Assembly: GCF_958979055.1 (NCBI RefSeq) | Contig: NC_084896.1 | Span: 5,522,501 to 5,586,500, forward strand | Direction of reading: 5' to 3' | Origin: Alnus glutinosa | Lineage: Eukaryota; Streptophyta; Magnoliopsida; Fagales; Betulaceae | DNA length: 64,000 bases | Part shown: in pieces, positions 43,753-54,627 of the stretch | Layout: every line of letters starts with the position of its first letter | Position numbering within the stretch: position 1 is the first letter of the stretch | Position numbers and translations under genes: made by a program | The notes under the pieces: generated by a model | Told to the model about the DNA's origin: nothing | The model's database searches: none | Seen by the model: only the letters and a program-made list of their open reading frames with translations

Positions 43753-44328
43753 TAAAGGTTAGACAAAACACTTTGGTATAATTTGGATAAAAATTAGAGT
43801 TCAAAATGTTGTACTTAGTTCGAATTAGGAATTTGCCAGTTCGAAAGAGGTAGTTTCAAGTTAGACAAAATCGGGCATTCCATGTACCGTTCCAAGTGAT
43901 GTTCAAACATAATACATTGCAAATCACACAATGCTTGTTGTTCCAAGCTTTGTGCTAAGTCAATTCGAACTGACAATGCTTAAGGGATACTGAAGTTTAC
44001 CCGGTGCTTGTTCTAAGTCCATTTGAAAACGCAGTTTTTTGTGATTTGGTTTAAAATCGCACTTTTTGTCTACCAAATCACAATCTCAAACACACCCCAA
44101 GTTAGTTTGAACATGTCGTTAGAGAAATCCTTATTTTTAGTCAATAACCCTACTGCAATTCAAAATGCTTATTGATCAGTTCTAATGACGTCTTAAAAAA
44201 CTGTAGAAAACTAAAATTTCGATTGGAGACCAAATTTCTCAAGTCTATAAGCCATAGAGCTTTGTGCTAAGAGAGGTTTCATTGATCCTAGAGCATTCAT
44301 GCTTCTCCTTCTTAGAGTTAGTTTTATA
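43753..44328. other. Intergenic, no gene seen
   Basis: A/T-rich single-copy-looking DNA. Short phrases about 'GTTCGAAT' and 'AAATCGCA' recur. No coding feature or clear repeat. Confidence 0.3.
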
Positions 44329-44563
44329 AAGGGCTAAACACATTTTTTCCCTGAATTTTGACAACTTTATTTTTTTTGTCCCAGAGTTTCAATTCGCAAA
44401 TGTTGACGCGTGACGGATTATTAGTTTTTGAACCGAAAACTTAACTGAGGTACCAATTTGGTCTTTTTCCCAAAATTGAGGTACTATCTGTGATGGGAAT
44501 TGAAACTCAGGGACAAAAAAATAAACTGGTCAAAATTCAGGAACCAAAGGTGTATTTAACCCT
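44329..44563. mobile_element. Foldback MITE
   Basis: The left arm (AAGGGCTAAACACATTTTTTC through TGTCCCAGAGTTTCAATT) is mirrored by the right arm (AATTGAAACTCAGGGACA through GTATTTAACCCTT). The arms are about 66 bases with roughly ten mismatches, around a loop of about 100 bases. Another partial copy of an arm is near 9240-9310. No coding capacity. Confidence 0.7.
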
Positions 44564-44737
44564 TTTATTAATCACAAAAACCATTTATCTTTACAAAAAG
44601 CCTTCAGCCTATCAAAGTTCCAATAAATGAGATCAAGTAGAAGAATTGTCCTAAGGTTCTAGAAGAACTACTACGATAGTAGGCAAGTATATTTAACCAA
44701 CAGACTTGGAATTAAATAACACAACAAAGATTCTAAC

Positions 44738-46063
44738 TGTAATGCCTCAAATTTGATATATAAAGTGTAACTAAATAATTACACTTAAAGATAGTAATTG
44801 TAGCACATATAATTACAAACCAAACTGACTAGAATACCAACAAAAATATAAAAGTTATTCTCCGACTATTATCATAATGGACTAAAATATAGTAGTCTAC
44901 AAAAACAAAGGCAAGCTAGTCTCACACACAACTAACAGGATCCACCTAAGAGTCTGGGTAATCTTGATACTCCTCTATCTTATACTTGTATTAATAAATA
45001 ATACAAAAATACCTAAGTGAGTTCGTTGTTTTCAATAATATAATGAATGCTGATTTATTTATGAAATGCAACACAATGTATATGACTTTATAATCACATA
45101 TATATGCAATTATAGCCCAAGCTAATCATAGTCATAGATTGAATATAGATATAATCAATAAAACAGTAATATGATAGTTTTATATGCAATGTTTTAATTT
45201 AATGTTGTTTACTCTCCACTCATGAAGGAACCAACGGTCCGGATTAATGTGTTGCTAGCAGCCATCTCTCCCCCTGCTGTGTACCAATTTTCTCACTTAA
45301 TAATTTACTTGTTTGTTGCTGGCCGGAAGCCAAAGGTCCCAACTGACTGAGAACCAAAGGTCTCAGCCATTTTATTTATTTAGTGTCACAGAAGCCAAAG
45401 GTTCCACTGGTAGCCTTCTCTCCTCCTGTTGCATACCAGCTTTATTATTAATCAGTTTAGTTAAAATTAAATTTGAGTTAAAGTAAAATATACAATTAAC
45501 CCACGGTTAAGTTTTATCTTAGTTAGATTATCCTGAGTTAATCTTTAATAAATATCTAGATATTATTATTCATAGGTATTCTCAAATCAGGTCTTTCTCA
45601 TTTAATATCTCACTAGGGTATAATTTCAAAACGGGATATTATTATTCATAGGTATTCTCAAATCAAGTCTTTCTCATTTAATATCTCACCAAGGTATAAT
45701 TTTAAACCCGTTTTGAGTCTAGTTCGTTGCATAATTAATGTTAATTTCTTAATAATATTATTACACTGCTAATATTATTATACCCAATAATATTATGCCA
45801 AATAATATTTATACACATCAATTAATATTATCATATTAATATTATAATAACAGCAATCGAACTAGTAATATTATTATACTAACAATATTATTCTAATTTA
45901 ACTATTGAATATTTGAGTCTATCTATTTAATTATTCAGTGATATTATTAGAGTCTAATAATAGCCCTTTTTATCAATGTATATTTATTTTCATAAATATC
46001 GGAGTCATTTAAATTCTAATTTAAGACGTCCAATTCTGAGGGTTTAAAATTTGGGGCGCCACA
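44738..46063 (+). mobile_element. Probable solo LTR, 1.3 kb
   Basis: The tips are TGTAATGCCTCAAATTT and AAATTTGGGGCGCCACA, complementary over about 15 bases, a common design for plant LTR ends. Inside is a 79-base direct duplication (about 45561-45716). No coding is seen. The flanks (CTAAC and CTTGT) do not match, so the target repeat is lost or the ends are misplaced. Confidence 0.5.
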
Positions 46064-46748
46064 CTTGTCTAGTACAAGGGTGTGTAAATCGCAAAGGTTT
46101 TGTAAGTATAAACATCTTGTAATTTCTCATTTTTCTATAGTAGATTGATTTCCTAGATTTGGGTACCCCGGAGTGGTTTTACCTTTGAACAGTTTTTCAA
46201 AAGGTCTCTACTTCATCACCAAATATTTACGTTGATTGATTTACAGCTTTATTAATTTTTTGTGATTGTTTGTGTGGTGCTTAAATTTTTAAACTCTGCA
46301 TTATTTTGTAAACATCTATTCAATCCCCCCTCTAGGCGTTGTCAAAGTCATTTATATATATAATGTTATTATATTTTAGTTCAACCCCAATAATGAATTA
46401 TAATGTTACTATATTATTTTAGTTCAACCCCAATAATGAATTCATGGCTTAGTCATTGTGCAAAAAAAAAAAACTTGGTATAATTCACAAAACACTATGA
46501 TCCATATTTTCTTATTTAGAAGTTGATAATAATATATATAGAAGCTACACAATCTAAATAAAGTCCAAATTTCGCCCAAGCCCATTATTGATCTCAACCC
46601 TCTCATATGACAAGCTAAAAGACCTAACAACAAACAATCTATTTCATCCGCCTGAAATTTTATTCTTACACCATGAGAAGATGAGTGGATTTAGTTTCGC
46701 ATTAAGGATAAGAGCTCTACCAATTAACCTCCCCAGTCAAGGGCCGGG
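46064..46748. other. LTR remnant and 3' flank of CHX gene 2
   Basis: From 46160 it is homologous to 25190 onward, including GGGTACCCC, AACTCTGCATTATTTTGTAA and a CCCCCCTCTAGG stretch. A 40-base segment around 46380-46440 is tandemly repeated (TTCAACCCCAATAATGAAT). No gene is seen. Confidence 0.45.
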
Positions 46749-49700
46749 TCATCTATTTTGTTGTTGTTGCACCACAAAAACAGAAGTTCTGCTGTTAAGA
46801 TCTGACGAGGCGAGCAAGTCTCCGATAACTCCCAACTCTTGAAATTCACTCCATTCTGCAAGCCCTGATGTCTGCAGAGACTCTACGTTATATCGTCTAC
46901 CAACGATAATAAGGTCGTATTCATTCACCATACACCGAACCATCAATGCCGTCTGAGGCCCATCTTTCACCGTCACCTCAAGGTATATCACATATTCATC
47001 ACCAATATTGTTAAGTTTAGCATCCTTCAGTACCTCAGAGTCAAGCATTTCGTCCCAATAGGTATTACCTTCATTGTAAGTGGCAACAAAGTGGATCACA
47101 GTCAGGGCAATTTTCGAGTGATTGGCCATGCGTTTGGCAAAACTTAGTGCCTCTCGATCGTCATCACCTCCAAAGAAGATCATGGCAACAGAATAGGATG
47201 ACTCTGATGAAACCATTGAGCTGCCTAAATGACCACGGTCAATCAAGATGCCAACGGAGCAGGGGGCTAGTTCAAGCACACTACAATTTAAGGTCCTCAT
47301 GGTATTGTCCTCTAATTCAACGGAACCGTCAATGGACCATTTTCGGTGGAACGGTAGTACTATGAGGGATGTGAGTTTGTCCAATCCAAGGATGCATATG
47401 TCGTCGTGCATGGACTTCAATGGAGAGATTGCTGTGAAGAAGTCTACTGATACAGCACCCTCATTGTCTTGTTCAAAGTGATCGAAGGAGTGAATAATGT
47501 TCTCTGAATAGGAACTATTGGACATAGTCTTTATCTGCATTTGGTGGGAAATAAAAATAGGAGAGGCCCGACCAATTAATTCGATAAGGTGAAGCACATA
47601 AATAGCAAGAGGCCTTTCTCTAGATGGGCACGAGATTTCAAGTAGTTTGGTTATAGCAACAACGTTATCTTGCCTGTAAATGCATGTTAGGATTCGAAGC
47701 TCTGCATTGCTTGCGCAATGCATAATATCCTTTTTTTGGTAACCGGCGTATTGCCTTGAAGGATGGTACAGGAACTTCACTAGGAGTGGCATGAAAATTG
47801 CAGTAAATAGAATGAAAACACATAACAAAGCGAACGCCTGATCTGTTATAATCTGCACATAAATAAATATATGAATGGAGAAAACCATCAGGTGACCTTG
47901 TTCAAGAAAACAAGGTTTTTCACTACTAAAGATTATATGTTAGAAAATATATTTTGCAATATAATATGATGTGTCCAGAAGATCAATATTTTCTTTCGTT
48001 CTTAATTCTAGGACTTATGCTTAAAATTCTCCTCTAATCATGAAATATCAACTCATCAAATTGGCAAAAAAAAAAAAAAAAAAGATAATTTACTATAATG
48101 CTTTGTTCATTTTCTTTACATCTACATGTTGAGTTTTCTTTAGGGCAAGTATTGTATGCAGGAAATTAAGGAATGAGAAAAGAAAGAAACATAAATAAAT
48201 GTAATAAAAAAAATTAAAAAATTGCATCTATGTCATCTAGAATGTCTAGAATGACATAGATGTAATTTTTTTTATTATATTTATGTCATTTTAGATAGAC
48301 AGCAGAAGAACACTAAAAGTAGAAGGAACTCTAATATTCCTAAAAAAAAAAATAGGAGAGAAGAGATGGTCACCTTGTTATCTATGAGGTACGTGTAGGC
48401 AAAAAGTTGGAATACACCTTTGCAAGACAATAATAGAGAAAGTGCGAGAGCATCATTTAAGGGCATTTTGGAGTACAAGGGAGGAACCAAACAGGCCACC
48501 ATTTTGGCAACAAAAGTCGAAGCAATGAGGATTCCGTTGATTTTCATGAAACTGTTATCGAATTTGATTAAACTCAGATTTGTCTTCATCCCACAAATAG
48601 CCACGAAGAGTGGCAGAAACACGTCCGAAATGATGCAGTTGAACTTGTTGACAATGGCAGATCCTAAAGGCGGTCCATCTGGTACTGCCAAACCGAATAA
48701 GAAAGGTCCAAAGAAGAAAGTCTGACCAAAAAAATGAGAAAGCAACCCGGAGCCAAGCACCATTAGCATGATGGCATGAATGTATATGTCTTTGACAGGC
48801 CTGCCTTTTGGTGTCTGCCTGATTACCCAAAACATTGCTGGTCGAATTACATATACAAGGACAATAAGATAGGCGATGATTGCTCCTACATCTATGGCGG
48901 CAGTAATACTACCTTGCTCCAGCTTAGTTCTAGTATTGATGGCAACGAGGATTGAAAACAGGTTTAACGCGTCGCTTACCATTGCTGCAGATAGGGCTAA
49001 TCGACCCAGTTGGGAATTTAGGATGTTGAGGTCCTCAAGAAGGCAAACAAGGACCGGAAATGGACTTGCAGAATGTATTGTTGTCATAGATGGAAGTGAC
49101 TCTGCTTCTTCTTTACTTAGCGACCACAATCTTCCAAGTACCGCTTGGATTGACAGGCCAATTAGCAAAGGCGACAATGTGCATACAACACCGACAAATA
49201 AGGCGTTTTTTCCGGTTCTTTTTATCATTCCTAAATCCATTTTCACCGCACTCACATAAGAAAAGAGCACATAGCTGAAGACAGACAGTAGACCTATTGT
49301 TTCTTGACCGTCTATCGAGAACAGAACATTGCTGACTATTCTGAAGCGTCCTAGAAAAGACGGACCAAGGATTATGCCAACCTGGTTCACATAAAATCAT
49401 ACGTACAATTGCTTAGTTACAACTCAACAATCTTATCAGATACTGTAAAATTCATGTGCAAATAAGGAAAACAGAGAGGGAGAGGAAGTGGAAGAGAGCA
49501 CTTACAAGAAGTTGTGTGGTGAACTTGGGAACTCCATAACGCTTAAGAACGTAATGGGAGACTTGGGTGAGGGTGAAAATTAGAATCATTTGCAACTCAA
49601 GCAGCGGCACCGCAAACGGTATATTCTGTAAATGAATGTAGTTCCACATGCCTTGTGAATTGATCCGGGGGGGTAATAGAAAACATTCGATTATGGAGAT

Positions 49701-49760
49701 CGTGCGGTCTTCATTAACAAATGAGATTGAACCGTTGACAGACACAGCCTTTCCTGCCAT
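46749..49760 (-). CDS. CHX-type cation/H+ exchanger gene 2
   Basis: Exons on the minus strand: 49760-49506, 49381-48374 and 47852-46749 (stop included), all phase 0, giving about 788 residues. Intron 1 has a consensus GTAAGT donor (124 bases) and intron 2 GTGACC...AG (521 bases). The protein parallels gene 1: membrane half with GIILGPSFLGRFRIV, LEDLNILNSQLGRLALSAAM and VSD, then a soluble tail with FFGGDDDREALSFAKRMA and a Gln-rich end. An in-frame ATG upstream (49817) would add 19 residues but is not conserved in gene 1. Expected to exchange K+/Na+ for H+; membrane and substrate cannot be told from sequence. Undamaged. Confidence 0.85.
48219..48268. repeat. Hairpin-forming inverted repeat in CHX gene 2 intron 2
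   Basis: AAATTGCATCTATGTCAT (48219-48236) and ATGACATAGATGTAATTT (48251-48268) pair with one mismatch around CTAGAATGTCTAG. It sits just after the exon 2 donor and is absent from gene 1, so it is a small insertion, possibly a MITE core. A related phrase about GAAGAACACTA(A/G)AA also occurs near 1714. Confidence 0.7.
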
Positions 49761-50680
49761 TCCTCTTGGTTCTTTCAAACAAACAAACCAACCAACGAAC
49801 CAACAAAAACCAGGCAATTAAGTTGGCGTCTTTTCTTCTTCTGTAAAATGTTGTCCTCTAATGCCTGAACTTATATATATAGCCGTTAAATTGGTTAATC
49901 TTCTAGAAAATGATCGACTTCCATATCGTTTTACGGCTGTATTATGGGATTAATTCAACTTCTAATAATGGGTTTCGCTTAGTATACATATTCAGATAAG
50001 ATGATGACTTCTCCGTTTCAACGAAATTCTAGGCAACGGTATTGAAGATGGTCATACATTCCCGATGTTTATCTTTCTGGAAGGTCAATGCTTTTCATCT
50101 ACAACTATTTTAAGGATAAGGATACCTGCCTGGGCTGCCCCGATTGTAGGGTTCGTCTGTTCAAGACACGTGAAAAATACAGTTAAGAGGGCTTTTCTGG
50201 CCGTGAGTATAAGACTCACCTTTAGAAGTCACCCACATGGCTCGATCCTCTGCTTCAAGAACCCACCTTGTAAAGCTGACTTTGATTATAAAAAAGAAAA
50301 CACATTTACAGGGACTGTTGAAAGCTTTAATTGGTTTTATAGATGTTGCTGAGCTTTACTTTGCTGATTCTGTTCTGCATTAGAATGGCACCTCTTTGGG
50401 TGGGCGCTAGAGGACTACATTTTGCAAATGCGAATCTTTTTCCTACTTTCAATATTAATATTTTGATTTTTGTGTATGCAAGAACAATGTTGCCTCATAG
50501 GTAGGCACGCCAAGCTGGATGGATGCCTATTGCCACCAATCTTGTATCAGTAAAGATGCTTAATTGTGATATGGGAATGAAGTGTTGTTGATAATGAGTT
50601 CGAGACTTGGTGATCTGGGGACATTCCACAAACATTGTTGACATGGTGGTTATAATCAAATTGAAACCTTGATTTTTCAA
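49761..50680. other. CHX gene 2 / DUF241 D divergent spacer
   Basis: Homologous to 28882-29870. It contains a frame-damaged copy of the unrecognised coding-like fragment (minus strand, about 50290-49985) and lacks the MITE seen in the other spacer. The conserved region near 50480-50680 leads into the DUF241 promoter block at 50681. No intact gene is present. Confidence 0.5.
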
Positions 50681-50723
50681 GAAGATGAGATTCTTCTTGT
50701 CCCCCTCACCTCAAAATATTTAA
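50681..50723 (+). promoter_or_regulatory. DUF241 D upstream block, degenerate TATA
   Basis: GAAGATGAGATTCTTCTTG and CCCCCTCACC match the block of copy C, but the TATA box reads AATATTTAAGG where copy C has TATATAA. It precedes a disrupted gene, so the drift may reflect loss of selection. Confidence 0.45.
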
Positions 50724-50789
50724 GGAGCAGATGCGAGGGAAGGCAGATTTGTTTTTTCCATTAGGCTTCTCTTTTCTGAGAAATAAAAA

Positions 50790-52038
50790 ATGGCTTCCTC
50801 TGCTTCAAACCCAAAAACCTCTGTTATGGCTTTTCTGGTATGGCATGGAAATTGTAGCAAAGCAAGAGAAATTATGGAGGAATTAGGGAAGAAGATGAAG
50901 ATCGAAATGGATAATAACAATAACTAGGGGCACTTAGAGAGGCCCAATCTCTCTAAGGCACTTCAAGAGGCCTAGGCTCTCCAAAAAAGGATTCTCATCA
51001 ATATTCATTTTCATATCTTTTCATTACATATTTGGTTCCTTTTTATAGACTCTAAATAACTAACCAAAGCATCATCTAGAAGCATGTTCTAACTAATTCT
51101 TCCTAACTAATTCACCTATTAACCCTTATATTATATCTTCCTAGAATACCCCTATATTATATCCCTTACAACCTCTTACCATGCTCGCTCTAACAGCTTG
51201 CCTTCCAGACCACACCCTCTCATTCCACTAGTCCAAGAACATTTATGTAGATTCAAGGCTTCTGAAGCTACCTCTTCATCATCATCATTTAGCCGCAACA
51301 TAACTGGCCTTCAAGATTTGCATGATTGTATCGAAGAATTGCTTCTGCTACCATATACTCAACAATCTCTTGCCCAAAAGCAGCATGAGAGATGCATCAA
51401 CGAGCTTTTAGACGGATCTCTTCAGCTCTTGGATTTGTCTAATACGGCTAAGGATGCCCTGTTGCAAACAAAGGAATGCATACAAGAACTTCAATCGATT
51501 ATGCGAAGAAGACGGGGATGTGAACTTGCTCTTGCAAGTGAGGTTAGGAAATACTTGACCTCCAAGAAAGTGATGAAGAAGGCAGTGAGCAAAGCCTTGA
51601 AGAAGAACTTGAAGGGTATGAAAAATAAATACCTTCTGCCCACCCAACGCAGAAAATGAGAGTACTATAGCCTTGTTTAGCATCTTGAGAGAGGTGGAAA
51701 CATTCACTGTCACTGTGTTTGAATCTTTGTTGTTCTTTACTTCTGCACCGAAGACACAATCAAAGCCAAGTGGATGGTCGTTGGTGTCCAAGATAATGAA
51801 CAGCAAAAGAGTAGCTTGTGAGGAAGAAGCGACAGAAGCAAACGAATTCACCAAGGTGGATGGAGCATTACTCTCAGTTCTCATGACAAGAAAATTTGAT
51901 GACAAGCATGTTGAGAATGTGCAAATTCAGCTCAAAGAATTGGAGATGTCCATGCAAGATCTTGAAGGAGGACTTGAGTGCCTGTTTAGGCGTTTAATCA
52001 AAAACAGAGTTTCTCTTCTCAACATCCTTTACCATTAG
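50790..52038 (+). pseudogene. DUF241 copy D, split by a solo LTR and frameshifted
   Basis: The ATG at 50790 opens MASSASNPKT and is interrupted after codon 10 by the solo LTR 50822-51170. Coding resumes with SYHARSNSLPSRPHPLIPL. A net 2-base loss relative to copy C near 51632 shifts the frame, which stops at 51657-51659. The homologous C-terminal part stays open in another frame (51673-52038, ending LFRRLIKNRVSLLNIL). Two independent lesions mark it as a pseudogene, although the 3' half is still well conserved. Confidence 0.85.
50822..51170. mobile_element. Solo LTR, 349 bp, TSD ACCTC
   Basis: It starts TGTTATGGC and ends CCCTTACA, flanked by ACCTC at 50817-50821 and 51171-51175. It is related to the inverted LTR at 8749-9154: both have AAGAAGATGAAGAT, GAGGCCCAATCTCTC and CTAGAATAC phrases. 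By that comparison the element's coding strand is the minus strand. Only one LTR remains, so the internal part was lost by LTR-LTR recombination. Confidence 0.85.
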
Positions 52039-52950
52039 CTGAGAACATTATGATGCAGTCTCATGGCATCTTTTTTTTTCCTTTTGGCAGGAAAAGGGTT
52101 AGGATTTAGCTGTTGATCCTTGTAAATGAATGAGATATACATGTAATTTTCTCAAATACAAAATTAATGTAGACTTTCTACACAGTTTTGCACAACCATA
52201 TGCTTCTTTCCATGGCATTCATATCTAGAGCCAGAATACTAGATACTCAATTGTGTGATCACCCAAGTTCATTCTTGTTTTCGTACAGTAAGCTGCCTTT
52301 TCACTTTTTCCAGTTTGCCTCACCGTGCATGAAATCACTAATGAAAAATAAAAAAAAAATATGATTGAATGATATCAAATTATTGGTAATCTACAATTAG
52401 TTAACCTTCGTTGATGTGGAAAAAAAAAGTAAGTTAAGGTCATAAAATAAACTGTTAAGAGGAGTTTTTTTGTGTCAACTCATTTTAGGCCACATGAGCC
52501 CTTCATGCAATTTAAATCATCAAATCTGTTAGGTTGACAGTATGTTAGGGTGCGTTGAATGTATCCTATTCATTGTGATGAGGAGACACTGCATATACAT
52601 TGCTGACATGAGTTTTCAAGAAGATGAGTTTTCATGTTTGGCCACATGAAACAATATTTTTTCTTTCTTTCGGGAACATAATGCAAATATTTTATTTGTT
52701 TACGTGCGTGTGTATATACACAAGAGCAATGTAGCCCTCAAAAGGAGGCAGGCCAAGCTGGACAGAATGGCTATTGCCACCTTCTTGTATCAGTAAAGAT
52801 GGTTCATGCGTTGAATCTGTCACAATCATTGTGCAATATGTTATATTGCATTACCTGCAAAGACACTTGGCGGCAATAAAGAAATGAAAAATTATTGATA
52901 ACGAGCTGGGAAAATGGTGATGGGGGAGACATTGCTGCCATGAGTTTTCA
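52039..52950. other. 3' flank of DUF241 D and 5' flank of E, no gene seen
   Basis: The first about 500 bases match the 3' flank of copy C. The rest is A/T-rich DNA with a second, decayed upstream block ('GTTTTCAAGAAGATGAG' near 52612) that may mark yet another lost DUF241 copy. Confidence 0.45.
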
Positions 52951-52996
52951 ATTTGATGAGATTCCTCTTGTCTATGTCACCCTTAAATATATATAA
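52951..52996 (+). promoter_or_regulatory. DUF241 E upstream block and TATA box
   Basis: ATTTGATGAGATTCCTCTTG, TGTCACCC and then TATATATAA at 52988-52996, about 72 bases before the ATG at 53068. The same elements in the same order occur at the other copies. Confidence 0.45.
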
Positions 52997-53067
52997 TGAG
53001 CAGAAGGAAGGCAGATTGCCGTCACACATTGAAAAGATAGGCCTTCTCTTTTCTTGAGAAAGGAAAA

Positions 53068-53948
53068 ATGGCTTCCTCGGCTTCAAACCCAAGAACCTCT
53101 TACCATGCCCGCTCTAACAGCTTGCCTTCTACACCGCACCCTCTCATTTCACTAGTCAATGAACATTTATGCAGATTGAGGGCTTCTGAAGCTGCCACTT
53201 CATCATCATCGGTAAGCCGCAACATATTCGGTCTTCAAGATTTGCATGATTGTGTGGATAAGCTGCTTCTGTTGCCTCACACTCAACAATCTTTAGCCCA
53301 ACAGCAGCATGAGAACACACTCAACCAGCTGTCCGATGGCTCTCTTCAGCTCTTGGGTTTGTGCAATACTGCTAAGGATGCCCTGCTGCAAACAAAGGAA
53401 TGCATACAAGAACTTCAATCAATTATGCGAAGAAGACGGGGATGTGAACTTGCTTTTGCAAGTGAGGTTAGGAAATACTTGACCTCCAGGAAAGTGATGA
53501 TGAAGGCAGTAAGCACAGCCTTGAAGAACTTGAAGGGTATGAAAAATAAAAGCACTTTCTGCCCACCCAACACAGAAAATGAGACTACAGCCTTGTTTAG
53601 CATCTTGAGAGAGGTGGAAACATTCACTGTCGCTGTGTTTGAATCTTTGTTGTCCTTCATCTCTGAACTGAAGACACAATCAAAGCCAAGTGGATGGTCT
53701 CTGGTTTCCAAGCTAATCCACAGCAAAAGAGTAGCTTGTGAGGAAGAAGAAACACATTCAAACGAATTCGCCAAGGTTGATGCAGCAATGCAGCATTAAA
53801 AGGAAAATATGATGATAAGCATGTTGAGAATGTGGAAAATCAGCTTGAAAAAATGGAGATGTGCATACAAGATTTTGAACATGGACTTGACTGCTTCTAT
53901 AGGCGTTTGATTAAAACCAGAGTTTCTCTTCTCAACATCCTGAACTAG
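53068..53948 (+). pseudogene. DUF241 copy E, C-terminal frameshift
   Basis: The frame from ATG 53068 gives 243 residues starting MASSASNPRTSYHARSNSLP, with LQDLHDCVDKLLLLP and TKECIQELQSIMRRRRG, then stops at 53797-53799 (DAAMQH). The missing conserved tail is present in another register from about 53805 to 53948 (KHVENVENQLEKMEM, then FYRRLIKTRVSLLNIL). The lesion is a deletion of the SVLMTRK region with loss of register. The protein would lack the most conserved C-terminal segment, so it is probably a recent pseudogene. Confidence 0.8.
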
Positions 53949-54627
53949 CTTGTAGAGACTAGCTACCTCTCCATACTTGTACATGAAAGAAATATACACC
54001 TTATGTCTCTTAATACAAAATATTCTTGTCTTTTTTGCACAAATTAATTGTCCCCCTCATATTACTCCTTTTCACTTGAAAATGAAATCAATATTCCATG
54101 CATAAAATCACTACCGGGAAAAAATAAATAAATAAATAAGCAAAAGAAAGAAGCATCCATGTTAGCAATCGTTGAACCCAAAAGAATGATATGTTTTAAT
54201 AATCATGAAAATTAGCTGTGTCAACTCATTAGTGAAATAAACACAGTTTTAAATTCAAGTTTTGAGCAATTTTAGGTAACATCAAAGCTGTCAAGATTCG
54301 ATTTGTCTTTAACGTGTGTTGTCATCTCAAACTGAAACACGTTAGTAAAAAGTAACACACACAAGCCGACAGTTTTAAAGAGTACAAAAACTAGGTTTGA
54401 GGTTTTAGCCGCATCAGCCCTTCACCGCTCCCCTAACTCCAAACAACCCCTGATTTTGCAAAGCTCTTCCCTTTCCAATCTTCACCGTCGTTCCTTCATC
54501 GATCAACAATACCCCATGGAAAAATGCATCCCCAAAAGAAGAAAAGAGGGCAGCCCCCCAACAAAATGAAGAAGGAAATACTCCATGAAACAAAACATCT
54601 CAAAAAAAGACCAAAAAAAGGTACTCC
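53949..54627. other. Intergenic, no gene seen
   Basis: A/T-rich flank of DUF241 E, then from about 54420 a C-rich stretch that may be the decayed 5' end of the kelch gene. No complete frame. Confidence 0.35.
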
